Numbered from the stretch's first letter, positions 1 through 8,730 are shown. The stretch: 64,000 nucleotides of DNA from Sphingomonas montana (GCF_001956315.1 NZ_MOLY01000046.1:186001-250000), one strand, 5' to 3'. Notes: generated from the letters alone by a model not told the origin. Program-made: numbers and translations.

Positions 1-1344
1 GGTGGTTTCATGTTCGGCTATGACTCGGGTGTCATCAACGGCACGCAGAAGGGGCTGGAGGCCGCGTTCGGGCTCGGCCGGCTGGGGATCGGCGTGAATG
101 TCGGCGCGATCCTGGTCGGATCGGCGATCGGCGCGTTCGGGGCGGGGCGGTTGGCCGACCGGATCGGGCGGCGCAACGTCATGATGATTTCGGCGGTGCT
201 GTTCCTGTTCAGCGCGGTGCTGGCGGGGGCGGCGACCGGTTCGGCGATCTTCATCTTCGCGCGGATCGTCGGCGGGCTGGGCGTGGGTGCGGCCAGCGTG
301 ATTTCCCCGGTCTATATTTCCGAAGTGACGCCGGCGGCGATCCGCGGCCGATTGTCCAGCGTGCAGCAGGTGATGATCATCGCCGGGCTGACCGGTGCGT
401 TCGTCGCGAACTTCGCGCTGGCCCGCTATGCCGGCGGTTCCACGGCGGACTTCTGGCTCGGCTATCCGGCGTGGCGCTGGATGTTCTGGTTGCAGGCGAT
501 CCCGGCCGCAATCTACTTCTTCGCGCTGCTGGTGATCCCGGAAAGCCCGCGGTTCCTTGTCGCCAAGGGGCGGGAAACGGACGCGCACACCGTGCTCACC
601 CGCCTGTTCGGCAGTGCGGAGGCGGACCGCAAGGTCACCGAGATCCGCAATTCTCTGGCGGCCGATCATCACAAGCCCAAGCTTTCCGACCTGAAGGACA
701 AGGCGACCGGCAGGATCCGGCCAATCCTGTGGGCCGGTATCGGTCTGGCCGTCTTCCAGCAGCTCGTCGGCATCAACGTCGTCTTCTATTACGGCGCGAC
801 ATTGTGGGAAGCGGTGGGGTTCACCGAGGACAATGCGTTGCAGATCAACATCCTGTCGGGTGTCCTGTCGATCGCGGCCTGTCTGTTCACGATCGCGACC
901 GTCGACCGGATCGGGCGCAAGCCGTTGCTGCTGGTCGGGTCGGCCGGCATGGCGGTGACGCTGGCGACGGTGGCCTATGCCTTCTCGACCGCGGTAACGG
1001 GGGCGGACGGTGCGGTGTCGTTGCCGGGCAATAACGGCATGATCGCGCTGATCGCGGCCAACCTGTACGTCATCTTCTTCAATGCCAGCTGGGGCCCGGT
1101 GATGTGGGTGATGCTGGGCGAGATGTTCCCCAACCAGATCCGCGGTTCGGGGCTGGCGGTGGCCGGCTTCGCGCAGTGGATCGCCAATGCCGCGATCTCG
1201 GTCAGCTTCCCCGCGCTGGCGGTGTCACCCGGGCTGGCGGTGACCTATGCGGGCTATGCGATCTTCGCGGCGATCTCGTTCTTCTTCGTCAAGGCGATGG
1301 TGGTCGAGACGCGCGGGCGGGAACTGGAGGATATGCCGGGCTGA
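1..1344 (+). CDS. MFS sugar:proton symporter (xylose/glucose type), 5' end cut by window
   Basis: An inner-membrane sugar porter of the major facilitator superfamily. The frame is open from base 1, where GGFMFGYDSGV is the first-helix motif of sugar porters. The real start therefore lies upstream, and the ATG at base 10 is internal. About 447 codons are present. Family marks are GRLADRIGRR near residue 48, PESPRFL near 180, QQLVGINVVFYY near 253 (sugar binding, helix 7), DRIGRKPLL near 302 and a C-terminal ETRGRELEDM. It converges on the xylX/xylB genes, so D-xylose or another hemicellulose sugar is the likely cargo; this is inferred from context only. Substrate cannot be read from sequence. 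Confidence 0.9.
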   Translation, partial: GGFMFGYDSGVINGTQKGLEAAFGLGRLGIGVNVGAILVGSAIGAFGAGRLADRIGRRNVMMISAVLFLFSAVLAGAATGSAIFIFARIVGGLGVGAASVISPVYISEVTPAAIRGRLSSVQQVMIIAGLTGAFVANFALARYAGGSTADFWLGYPAWRWMFWLQAIPAAIYFFALLVIPESPRFLVAKGRETDAHTVLTRLFGSAEADRKVTEIRNSLAADHHKPKLSDLKDKATGRIRPILWAGIGLAVFQQLVGINVVFYYGATLWEAVGFTEDNALQINILSGVLSIAACLFTIATVDRIGRKPLLLVGSAGMAVTLATVAYAFSTAVTGADGAVSLPGNNGMIALIAANLYVIFFNASWGPVMWVMLGEMFPNQIRGSGLAVAGFAQWIANAAISVSFPALAVSPGLAVTYAGYAIFAAISFFFVKAMVVETRGRELEDMPG

Positions 1345-1387
1345 GCCTGACGGGCAGGGGGTTGGATTGGTCGTCCCTACTCGTCAT

Positions 1388-1474
1388 CGTCATCCCGCCG
1401 CAGGCCGGGGATCTCCCTTGGGCTTGGGGTGCGTGTTTTACCGCAGCGAGATCCCGGCCTTCGCCGGGATGACG
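1388..1474. repeat. Extragenic palindrome (CGTCATCCCGCC type)
   Basis: Two arms of about 27 bases are near-perfect reverse complements: one begins CGTCATCCCGCC and the other ends CGCCGGGATGACG, with about 32 bases between them. It lies just after the transporter stop and can fold as a strong hairpin. The same ends recur at several other intergenic sites in this window, so it belongs to a dispersed repeat family. Confidence 0.8.
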
Positions 1475-1566
1475 GTTTGGGGGCTGGGGGGCTGATCGGA
1501 GTTCGGGCTTCGATCGCGCGGATGCTTACGGTAGGATGACTGTGGGTGAATCCATCCCAGATCCGA

Positions 1567-1670
1567 CCATGCCGAGCGCAGTCGAGGCACGTTCCCCGAG
1601 CGTAGCCGAGGGGCGATGTTGACGTTTCGGCTACGTTCGACGGATCCCTCGACTTCGCTCGGGATGGGCG
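1567..1670. repeat. Dispersed repeat (CCCTCGACTTCGCTCGGGAT family), copy 1
   Basis: It shares the start CCATGCCGAGCGC, the middle CCCGAGCGTAGCCGAGGGG and the end CCCTCGACTTCGCTCGGGAT with a second copy at 12222-12324. It is made of nested short palindromes (GAGCGTAGC, CGACTTCG) and has no coding content. It lies between the convergent transporter and xylB genes. Confidence 0.8.
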
Positions 1671-1693
1671 GATCAAACCAAAGTCATTGTGGT

Positions 1694-2491
1694 CTAGCGC
1701 CAGCCGGCGTCGACCCAGTAGTTGTGGCCCGTGCACATGCGCGCGTCGTCCGATGCCAGGAACAGCGCCATGGCCGCAATGTCCGACGGCTGAATGCGTG
1801 CGTCGAGGCATTGCGCGGCGACGATCTCCGCCTCACCCTCCGGCGTGTACCACTTCTCCTGCCGCGGGGTCTGGACGTTGCCGGGCACGATGCAGTTGAC
1901 GCGGATGCCGTCGCGGCCGAGATCGCGGGCCAGACTGCGCGTAAGGCCCTCGGTCGCGGCCTTTGCGGTCTGGTAGAGGATCAGGTCCGGCAGCGCGAGG
2001 TGCCAGCTGATCGATCCGAAATTGACGATCACGCCGCCCTTGGCCGCCTTCATCGCGGGGATCACCGCCTGCGCGGCGAAGAAGGCGTGGCGCAGGTTCA
2101 CGTTCATGCGCTGGTCCCAATAGGCCGGGGTGACGTCCGCGATGACGTGGCGATCGTCGTTGGCCGCGTTGTTGAGCAGCACATCGACGCCGCCCAGTTC
2201 GGCGACGAGCTGCGCGAAGACGGTCGTCAGCGCATCGAGATCGGTCAGGTCGAGCGGCCGGAAGATCGGCGCATGCGCGGCGTCCGGCGAGAGGCGGGCG
2301 ACCAGCGCCTCGCCGTCCTGCACCGCGACATCGACGAACGCAACATGTGCGCCCTGGCGGACGAACGCCTCGACCAGCCCGGCGCCGATGCCGGACGCGC
2401 CACCGGTGACGATCACGCGTCTGTCGCGCAGCGAGGGATAGGCGGCGGACTGCGAAACGCCGGTCGCGTGTTGGGGCATGGGATCTTCCAT
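1694..2491 (-). CDS. xylB: D-xylose 1-dehydrogenase (SDR family)
   Basis: NAD-dependent oxidation of D-xylose to xylonolactone, the first step of the Weimberg pathway. It is a classical short-chain dehydrogenase of 265 residues: TGGASGIG at 29-36 (cofactor loop), NNAAND near 107, FGSIS at 158-162 with the catalytic Ser, and YQTAK with Tyr173 and Lys177. The stretches AYWDQRMNVNLRH, RQEKWYTPEGEA and CTGHNYWVDAGWR closely match Caulobacter XylB from memory, which makes this more specific than a generic SDR call. The ATG at 2491 overlaps the xylX stop by one base (TGATG), so translation is coupled. A second ATG at 2479 has GGAAGA before it and is an equally good start. Confidence 0.85.
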   Translation of the reverse strand: MEDPMPQHATGVSQSAAYPSLRDRRVIVTGGASGIGAGLVEAFVRQGAHVAFVDVAVQDGEALVARLSPDAAHAPIFRPLDLTDLDALTTVFAQLVAELGGVDVLLNNAANDDRHVIADVTPAYWDQRMNVNLRHAFFAAQAVIPAMKAAKGGVIVNFGSISWHLALPDLILYQTAKAATEGLTRSLARDLGRDGIRVNCIVPGNVQTPRQEKWYTPEGEAEIVAAQCLDARIQPSDIAAMALFLASDDARMCTGHNYWVDAGWR

Positions 2492-3639
2492 CAGCTACGG
2501 TCCGCCAGCAGACCGCGGGCGGCAAGGTTGCGGGTCAGCGCCGTGACGCCGAACGACCAGGGCGGTGCAGCCTTCGACGTGGTCACGCCGTTCACGAGGC
2601 GACCGAGCCGGGGCGAGGCGATCGCGACGGTATCGCCGACCTTGTGCGTGAAGCCGCCACCGGGTTCGTCGCGATCCTTGGTCGGCGCGAACAGCGTGCC
2701 GAGGAACAGGACGAAACCGTCGGGATATTGATGCTCGCTCAGCGTCTGGCGCACCAGTTCGTCCGGATCGCGGCTGATCTGGTCCATCGCGCTGGCGCCG
2801 TCGAGGACATAGCCGTCCGCCCCCTCGATCCGCAGCGTAACCGCCGCGCGGCGGACATCGTCCATCGTGAAGTCGTCGTCGAACAGGCGGACGAAGGCAC
2901 CCAGCGCGCAGGATGCGTTGTTGTCTTTCGCCTTGCCGAGCAGCAGGGCGGAGCGCCCTTCGAAATCGCGCAGGTTGACGTCGTTGCCCAGCGTCGCGCC
3001 GACGGTGCGGCCGGCGGGATCGACGAGCAGCACGACCTCCGGTTCCGGGTTGTTCCACGTCGAATCGGAACGGATGCCGACCGCGGAACCCCAGCCGACG
3101 GTCGAGAGGATCGCCGCCTTGGTGAACACCTCGGCATCGGGGCCGATCGCGACCTCCAAATATTGCGACCAGAGGCCCTCTTCGATCAGCGCGGCCTTGA
3201 GTGCGGCGGCCTCTGCCGAGCCGGGGACGACGCCGGCGAGACCGCCGCCGACGCGGGTTTCGAGCCGGGCGCGCACCGCGACCGCCGCACCTGCGTCGCC
3301 GCGCGCGCGTTCCTCGATCACGCGTTCCAGCGCGGAGACGGCGAAGGTGACGCCGGCGGCCTTCACGCACTGAAAATCAATCGGGCTGAGCAGCCGCGGC
3401 GTGCCGTCCGGCGACAGGCCGAGCGCGGCAAGATCGCCGATCACCTCGCCTGCGGCCGGATCGAAAATGCCGCCCGCCACCAGTTCCGCGACGGTCGGTG
3501 CGACGCGTGCCATGTCATGCGCGATACCGCCGACAACGAGGATCGGGGACGGGCCGTCGCCGCGGTCGATGCGGCCGAGCCAGCGGCCGCTGCGCCATTC
3601 GGTGCCGAGCGCGTCGGCGGGGTCGAAGTTGGGGATCAC
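2491..3639 (-). CDS. xylX: 2-keto-3-deoxy-D-xylonate dehydratase (FAH-fold)
   Basis: Dehydrates 2-keto-3-deoxyxylonate to alpha-ketoglutarate semialdehyde in the Weimberg pathway. The 382-residue protein has the fumarylacetoacetate-hydrolase fold, seen in VKAAGVTFAVSALERVIEERARGD-like text near residue 90 to 113, TWNNPEPEVVLLVDP near 185, GNDVNLRDFEGRSALLLGKAKDN near 210 to 232 and GGGFTHKVGDTV near 340. These blocks match Caulobacter XylX and differ from the tyrosine-pathway hydrolase. It sits between the deacetylase (17 bases away) and xylB (one-base overlap). The lactonase, xylonate dehydratase and semialdehyde dehydrogenase needed to finish the route are not in the window. The family is certain; the exact substrate rests on similarity and neighbours. 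Confidence 0.82.
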   Translation of the reverse strand: MIPNFDPADALGTEWRSGRWLGRIDRGDGPSPILVVGGIAHDMARVAPTVAELVAGGIFDPAAGEVIGDLAALGLSPDGTPRLLSPIDFQCVKAAGVTFAVSALERVIEERARGDAGAAVAVRARLETRVGGGLAGVVPGSAEAAALKAALIEEGLWSQYLEVAIGPDAEVFTKAAILSTVGWGSAVGIRSDSTWNNPEPEVVLLVDPAGRTVGATLGNDVNLRDFEGRSALLLGKAKDNNASCALGAFVRLFDDDFTMDDVRRAAVTLRIEGADGYVLDGASAMDQISRDPDELVRQTLSEHQYPDGFVLFLGTLFAPTKDRDEPGGGFTHKVGDTVAIASPRLGRLVNGVTTSKAAPPWSFGVTALTRNLAARGLLADRS

Positions 3640-3655
3640 GCGATTGGTCTCCGTT

Positions 3656-4570
3656 TCACGAGCAGGATGCGGCGGCGGGTGGACCGGCCAGCGGGGGAAT
3701 AGCGGGCAGGCCGGCCAGCGACGGCGTCGGCCCCGGCCGCGACAGGTCCATCGCCGCTGCGTAATAGGGATCGGCTTGCGCCTCGGCTAGCGTCACGAAC
3801 CGGAACTCCAATTCACGGTACAGGGCAAGCAGCCGCGGCAGCATGTGCGCGTCCATCGCCCCGACATGCATCAGCAGCACATAGGGAACGTCGCGCCCGA
3901 CCTGGGCCTGCGCACGGGCGCGGGCGGCAAGCGCCGCGGCGCGCGCGTCGGCGAGGAAGCCGGCTTCGAGCAGCGCGACCGCGCGCCGGTCCCGCCGGTC
4001 GGTGCAGGCGGCGAACGGTGCGGCCCAGCGATAATCGGCGAAGTCCATCGTAACGGCAGCGACGCGGTAACCGCGCGCGTGCAGGGTGGCGCGCGCGGCA
4101 TCACGCATAGCGGGCACGCTGCCTTCCGCGAGGAATGGATAGCGGAACCAGTGCCAGTCCTGCCCACGTGCCGCCGCGGCCAGCGGGGCTTCGTTGCGGA
4201 CGATATCGGCAACGAAGGCCGGCGCGCCGACCCGGTCCAGATTGAGGTGGCCATAGCCGTGATTGCCGAGCGGCAGCCCCGCCGCGCGCCAGGCCGTGAC
4301 CGCATTTCGCGCGGCAGGATCGTCCAGCCCGAAACCGGCGTTGAGGAAGCCGAAGGCGGGGGCCTTTGCCCGGCGCAACGCCGCGGTGATGGCGCGAATG
4401 ACGCCGACCCGCGTCTGACCGCGGGGCAGCGGGCCGTGAACGGGAATATCGTCGAAGGTCAAAGCGATCGCGGGGCGCGGTGCAGGCGTCCGCGCCATGG
4501 CCGCGCCGTACGCGTCGACTGATGCTGGAAAGGACAAGGCGAGCAGCAGCCGCAACGACAAAGATTTCAT
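3656..4570 (-). CDS. Secreted polysaccharide deacetylase (NodB/CE4 type)
   Basis: A metal-dependent deacetylase expected in the periplasm. The ATG at 4570 is chosen because a strong AGGAGGGGAGG ribosome site precedes it and because it starts a clean signal peptide (MKSLSLRLLLALSFPASVDA). The longer open frame upstream lacks such features. The NodB motif LTFDD gives Asp40-Asp41, and NHGYGH gives the HxxxH metal pair His104/His108. The 304 residues end in a Pro/Ala-rich tail. It lies between GH9 and xylX genes on the same strand, so removal of acetyl groups from xylan is a fair inference; peptidoglycan or chitin oligomers cannot be excluded. A LacI-type palindrome lies 25 bases before the start. 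Confidence 0.85.
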   Translation of the reverse strand: MKSLSLRLLLALSFPASVDAYGAAMARTPAPRPAIALTFDDIPVHGPLPRGQTRVGVIRAITAALRRAKAPAFGFLNAGFGLDDPAARNAVTAWRAAGLPLGNHGYGHLNLDRVGAPAFVADIVRNEAPLAAAARGQDWHWFRYPFLAEGSVPAMRDAARATLHARGYRVAAVTMDFADYRWAAPFAACTDRRDRRAVALLEAGFLADARAAALAARARAQAQVGRDVPYVLLMHVGAMDAHMLPRLLALYRELEFRFVTLAEAQADPYYAAAMDLSRPGPTPSLAGLPAIPPLAGPPAAASCS

Positions 4571-4594
4571 CACGCCTCCCCTCCTGTCACCTTC

Positions 4595-4606
4595 GATAGC
4601 GCTATC
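4595..4606. promoter_or_regulatory. LacI-type operator before deacetylase-xylX-xylB
   Basis: GATAGCGCTATC is a perfect 12-base palindrome with the central CG common in LacI-family operators. It lies 25 bases before the deacetylase start, where a bound repressor would block transcription of deacetylase-xylX-xylB. No LacI gene is in the window. Confidence 0.6.
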
Positions 4607-4780
4607 AATTCGCATGGGCGAGTCCGGACCGCAAGCGTTGCCGCCGCGACAGCCACGCACCCGAACGGCGGCACGGCGGGCGATCCGCCCAATGCGCGCG
4701 GACGGGGCGTGCTTCAGTCCGGATCGACATCCGGCTTTCATGGCCGACGCGCGCGTCGTCCGCTCGAATGGCGACCCGTC

Positions 4781-6526
4781 CTAGTCCGCGTCGAGATAGG
4801 CGGCGACCCAGACGAGCGGCGCGTTCCAGTTGATCGCCATCTCGTTCAGCGCATAGGCGTTGATATCATCCGCCCAGCAGCGCTGCGGCGCGCACCGCCC
4901 TTTCAGACGCAGCGCCACGGGATCGGCCATCGCCGTGTTGTTCGGTCCGCCGGACAGGACGCCGGGCGGCGGCGGGGGGAAAGCGGGGTCGGCCTGATGC
5001 GCCCAGAAACGATGATGCGGATTGCGCAGCGGTTTCCAGCCCGCCCCCGAGACATAGGATTGCCCGAGCGGGTTGCGCCCCAGGACATAGTCGGCGGCAT
5101 CGACCGCCCCCGCCCGGTAGCGCGGTGCCCCGGTGAAACGCGCGGCGAGGCCGAGCAGCATAGCCCGGTTCAGGATCGTGGCGTTCGACCCCCAGCTATA
5201 GGCCGTCGCGGCATAGGGGATGCGATATCCGCTGCGTGCCGTTTCGGCCAGGAACCCGTCCGCGGCGGCGACGATGCGCGCGCGTGCGGCGGCACGGATC
5301 GCGGCCGGCACCCCCGCCGCGGTGGCGAGCGTGATCGTGCCGAGCGGCGCGACGTCGGCCCAGCCGGGCGTGGTGACGGGGCCGAGCGGCAGGGCTGCGC
5401 GATATTGCGCCTCCCCCGTCGTGGCGAACAGTTCTGCCGCCGCCCAGGCGCGTTCGTCGCCTAGCTGCGTGTCGCCGTAGCCGCCGCTGCCGGTGAAGGA
5501 CTGTACCGCGAAGATCGCGGGATTGCGCGCGGCCGCATCCCACGCCAGTCGCGCGGCGGCCAGGCAGCGCGCGGCAAAGGCCGGGTCGATCGGACGCCAC
5601 AACCGTGCCGCCTGTGCCGCGGCGGCCGCAAGGTTCAGCGTCGCGGCGGTGGAGGGGGGATAGAGCAGCCGCGGTTCGCGGTCGGCGGCCGGCGCCGTCG
5701 GGATGGTCGTCCAGCGCGCGTCGGCGACCTTCTGGAACGCCATGCCGCTCGCGTCGACGGGGGTCAGGACCAGCCGGCCCGAATCGGGGGTCGGCCCGAT
5801 GGGCAACGCCATGCGGGTTGCGGCCGGCAGCTGCATCCGCAGCATCCATTCGATTTCCCAGCGCGCTTCGTCGAGCAGGTCGTCATGGCCGTTGCCCGCT
5901 TCCGGCAGGCGGGCCTCGCCATCGGCGAAGAGCCGCCGCGCCATGCCGGTTTCGTACAGATTCTGCAGCGTCCACACCGCGATGCCCGCGTTGACGACAT
6001 ATTTGCCGTGATCGCCGGCATCGTACCAGCCGCCCGTCACGTCGCGCGGGGCGGGGCAGCCGGGCCAGCGATTGCCCTTCTGATCCGGACCGGAGAAACA
6101 GGCGGCGATTTCCGGTGCGTGGCCGGCGGCGCGCGCCCAGCGGGCCCCGACGAAGCGTGCCTCGATCGGCGTGCCTGCCCGCTGCTGGTAGAAGACCGAC
6201 AGTGCGTTGCGGGCGAGCGGGGCGTAGATGTCCCGTCCGATCCGGAAGGTGCCGCTGTCCACCCCTGCGACGCGTAGCCGGTACGCGCCGGGTGTCGCCA
6301 GCGCGGTCAGATCCGCATGGTGGACACGGTCGCCCGAAACCGGATCGTCGGCCCCCGGCGTCGTCCGGCCGCGCAGCACGACGGCACCGCCCGCATCGAC
6401 GACCTGCCAGTCGAGTGCGGCCGGCGGGGCGGCGGCGATGACCGCCTGTTTGCGGTCGGCGGGCCGGAAGCCGAGCTGGTTCAGGTTGATCGTCGTGGCG
6501 GCGAGCATGAGGAAGGCGGAGAACAT
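4781..6526 (-). CDS. Glycoside hydrolase family 9 (endoglucanase-type)
   Basis: A secreted beta-glucan hydrolase, 581 residues. A short hydrophobic leader (MFSAFLMLAA) is followed by an Ig-like CelD_N domain (about 12-95), then the GH9 alpha-barrel. GGWYDAGDHGKYV at 165-177 holds the two Asp residues that activate water (Asp169, Asp172), and NEMAINWNAPLVW near the C-terminus holds the acid Glu (about 562). AGNGHDDLLDEARWEIEWML is the conserved substrate-cleft block. AGGA precedes the ATG at 6526. It is 70 bases downstream of the GH10 xylanase and probably co-transcribed. GH9 includes endoglucanases, exo-glucosaminidases and xyloglucan-active enzymes; here action on mixed plant cell-wall glucan is the best inference. 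Confidence 0.85.
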   Translation of the reverse strand: MFSAFLMLAATTINLNQLGFRPADRKQAVIAAAPPAALDWQVVDAGGAVVLRGRTTPGADDPVSGDRVHHADLTALATPGAYRLRVAGVDSGTFRIGRDIYAPLARNALSVFYQQRAGTPIEARFVGARWARAAGHAPEIAACFSGPDQKGNRWPGCPAPRDVTGGWYDAGDHGKYVVNAGIAVWTLQNLYETGMARRLFADGEARLPEAGNGHDDLLDEARWEIEWMLRMQLPAATRMALPIGPTPDSGRLVLTPVDASGMAFQKVADARWTTIPTAPAADREPRLLYPPSTAATLNLAAAAAQAARLWRPIDPAFAARCLAAARLAWDAAARNPAIFAVQSFTGSGGYGDTQLGDERAWAAAELFATTGEAQYRAALPLGPVTTPGWADVAPLGTITLATAAGVPAAIRAAARARIVAAADGFLAETARSGYRIPYAATAYSWGSNATILNRAMLLGLAARFTGAPRYRAGAVDAADYVLGRNPLGQSYVSGAGWKPLRNPHHRFWAHQADPAFPPPPPGVLSGGPNNTAMADPVALRLKGRCAPQRCWADDINAYALNEMAINWNAPLVWVAAYLDAD

Positions 6527-6595
6527 GGCGGGTCCTAAGGGAGAGCTGCGTTCGAATGGGCACCGGCCCGTCAGGCACGGCGTCCGGCGGTCCGG

Positions 6596-7774
6596 TCAGC
6601 CGCGCATCGGGGCGGCGGCAATGGCGGCGGCGATCGCGGCCCGCATCGGCTTGGGCACGAAGCCGGCGTCATAGGGGCAGGGGCGGCGTTTCACGCCGTC
6701 GGGACGCGGTTCCAGCCCCTCGATCCAGCTGTAGCGATCGGTCATGCCCCAGAGGAGCACATCGCGCAACGCGGGGTAGCCGAACATGACGTCGAGATAG
6801 CCGCGCGTGAAATCCGCCACCGCGGTGTCGCGCGGGCCGATGGCGGCGGGCAGGGCGTTGTCGCGCACGTCCAGTTCGGTGATGACGAGGCCGTACCCCA
6901 TCGCGGTCACCGCATCCAGAAACCGCCGCCAGTCGCCTTCGAGCGCCGCGATGGCGCCGCGCGTATCGAGGCCCTGCGTAACGATGTGCGACTGCACCCC
7001 CAGCGCATCGACGGGGACGCCGCGCGCCTTGAACCCTTCGAGCAGTTTCAGCACGCCGGCATGGTGCCGGGCGTTGCCGGGTTCCCAGCCCATATAGTCG
7101 TTATAGACGAGTTGCGCGCCGGGCGCGGCGGTGCGCGCGGTGCGGAAGGCGAGGTCGAGCGTCGCCTCCGGCCCGCCCAGCGCACGCGACAAGGCCGTCT
7201 GGTACAGGCCGCCGTCGGCTGGGTTCACGGCTTCGTTGACCACGTCGTAGCTGCGGATGCGCGTGCCGTAGCGCCGGCAGACGGTGGTAATATGATCGAC
7301 GAGCAACCGCTCCGCCGCGCGGGCGGGGGTGGCGCCGAAGTCGTGGGTTTCGGCCCATTGCGGCATCCATTTCGGCTGGTGCCACAACAGGTTGTGACCG
7401 CGTACCGGCAGGCCGTTCGCATCCGCCCAGTTGATCATCGCGTCGAACCGGCTGAAGTCGAACCGGGTCGCGTCCGGCCGCAATGCCTGCCACTTCATCT
7501 CGTTTTCGGCGACCAGCAGCCCGCAATCCCGTTTCAGCAGCGCCGCATAGGCCGGGTTGGCGAAGGACCCGCGATCGTCCCCTGGCGCACCCCAGGCGAA
7601 GCAGGACCCGACTCGCAGACCGCGGGCGGTTGCCGCGGCATGCAGTCCTGCCGGCGCAGCTGGCGGGCCGGAACCGCCGAGGCCGGCCAGCCGCGCGGCG
7701 CCGCGCGGCCCATCGCAGGCCGCAACGGCCGCGGCGCCGAGCAGCGCGAGGCCGTTTCGTCGGCTGAACTGCAT
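6596..7774 (-). CDS. Endo-1,4-beta-xylanase (GH10), probable Tat-exported lipoprotein
   Basis: Cleaves the xylan backbone. The GH10 barrel spans about residues 45-385 of 392. DVVNEAV holds the acid/base Glu181 and VITELDVRD the nucleophile Glu300; GHNLLWHQPKW near 127-136 lines the -1 subsite. The start at 7774 has GGAGCGGATCG before it; an in-frame ATG at 7789 is less likely. The N-terminus SRRNGLALLGAAAVAAC has twin arginines, a hydrophobic core and a lipobox-like VAAC ending at Cys20, so Tat export with lipid anchoring is plausible. It is the first gene of the minus-strand xylan run. A LacI-type operator lies at 7796-7809, just before it. Confidence 0.9.
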   Translation of the reverse strand: MQFSRRNGLALLGAAAVAACDGPRGAARLAGLGGSGPPAAPAGLHAAATARGLRVGSCFAWGAPGDDRGSFANPAYAALLKRDCGLLVAENEMKWQALRPDATRFDFSRFDAMINWADANGLPVRGHNLLWHQPKWMPQWAETHDFGATPARAAERLLVDHITTVCRRYGTRIRSYDVVNEAVNPADGGLYQTALSRALGGPEATLDLAFRTARTAAPGAQLVYNDYMGWEPGNARHHAGVLKLLEGFKARGVPVDALGVQSHIVTQGLDTRGAIAALEGDWRRFLDAVTAMGYGLVITELDVRDNALPAAIGPRDTAVADFTRGYLDVMFGYPALRDVLLWGMTDRYSWIEGLEPRPDGVKRRPCPYDAGFVPKPMRAAIAAAIAAAPMRG

Positions 7775-7795
7775 CGATCCGCTCCGCATTTTTCG

Positions 7796-7809
7796 TTGTA
7801 ACGCTACCA
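7796..7809. promoter_or_regulatory. LacI-type operator-like site before xylanase
   Basis: Read on the minus strand this is TGGTAGCGTTACAA, matching its own complement at five of seven base pairs around a central CG. It lies 22 bases before the xylanase start and resembles the perfect palindrome at 4595-4606 (shared TAGCG core). Confidence 0.5.
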
Positions 7810-8011
7810 TGACAGTGCGCGTCGGGCTGTCAATCGGGGCCGTACCACGCGCCCGGTGATCCGCGGCGGCAGCGCGACCCGCCGTGGCGTTTCGATAACG
7901 CGACGAGACGGTCGCCACTGGCCTAGCGGCGATCGGTTGCGCTACGCTCCGCCGCGCTGCCGGCCCCAGGTTCACGCCAGCCCCGCGGGTCGCGCGCAGC
8001 ACGGAGGATCG

Positions 8012-8632
8012 ATGACGCGACTGTGGCCGACTCTCGTCGCGGCGGTGCTGGCCCTGTCCGGGTGCGGCGGGCCGCCGGTCCTGCCTGTCGACCCCGCGGC
8101 GCTGGACGACCGGCACTGCGCCGGCGGCGGGGTGCGCGAATGCACGTTGCTGGCGACGGGTGACGGCACTTTCGTGCTGGCGGTGCCTGGGCTGCCGACG
8201 CGCCCGGCACGGCGGGTCGCACGACCTGCTTCGGTGGCGGCGGCAGGCGGTGGCGGCGTGCGGGTGCTCATCAGCCTGCCGCAGCAGAAACTTTATGCGT
8301 TCCGGGGTAAGACTTTGGTCGCGACGTCGCCGGTGTCGACCGGCAAGCGCGGGCATGCGACGCCGGCCGGCACGTTCCGCGTGCTGCAAAAGGCGGTGAC
8401 CCATCATTCCAATCGCTACAGCAATGCGCCCATGCCCTATATGCAGCGGCTGACGACGTACGGGATCGCGATCCACGCAGGCGCGCTGCCCGGCTATCCG
8501 GCGTCGCATGGCTGCATCCGCCTGCCGCGCAGTTTCGCGCGGACGCTGTACCGGATGACGCGCAACGGGACGGTGGTGACGATCACGCGGGCGCGGCCGG
8601 GCACGACGGCACAGGCGCTCGCATTGTCCTGA
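8012..8632 (+). CDS. L,D-transpeptidase lipoprotein (YkuD domain)
   Basis: Likely periplasmic peptidoglycan cross-linking or lipoprotein-attaching enzyme. The start at 8012 follows ACGGAGGATCG and gives a lipoprotein signal ending LALSGC (Cys18). The YkuD domain runs from about residue 82 to 197. The catalytic block IAIHAG...YPASHGCIRLP contains His155 and the nucleophile Cys168. The region between the anchor and the domain is a flexible Ala/Arg/Gly linker. It is alone on its strand, divergent from the xylanase and 98 bases before the AI-2E permease. The family is clear; which bond it makes is not. Confidence 0.88.
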   Translation: MTRLWPTLVAAVLALSGCGGPPVLPVDPAALDDRHCAGGGVRECTLLATGDGTFVLAVPGLPTRPARRVARPASVAAAGGGGVRVLISLPQQKLYAFRGKTLVATSPVSTGKRGHATPAGTFRVLQKAVTHHSNRYSNAPMPYMQRLTTYGIAIHAGALPGYPASHGCIRLPRSFARTLYRMTRNGTVVTITRARPGTTAQALALS

Positions 8633-8730
8633 ACCCCCCGGCGGGCGATGCGTGCGGGGTTGCGCCGCCCATGTTTTTGGTCCGTAGCGGGCGGACATTT
8701 CCGGATGACGCGTGGCAGGACGATGAAGGC

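Noticed and set aside
2491-3639. Fumarylacetoacetase of the tyrosine pathway
   Set aside because: The fold is the same, but the sequence blocks match the xylonate dehydratase XylX and it lies in the xylose cluster, not with hmgA.
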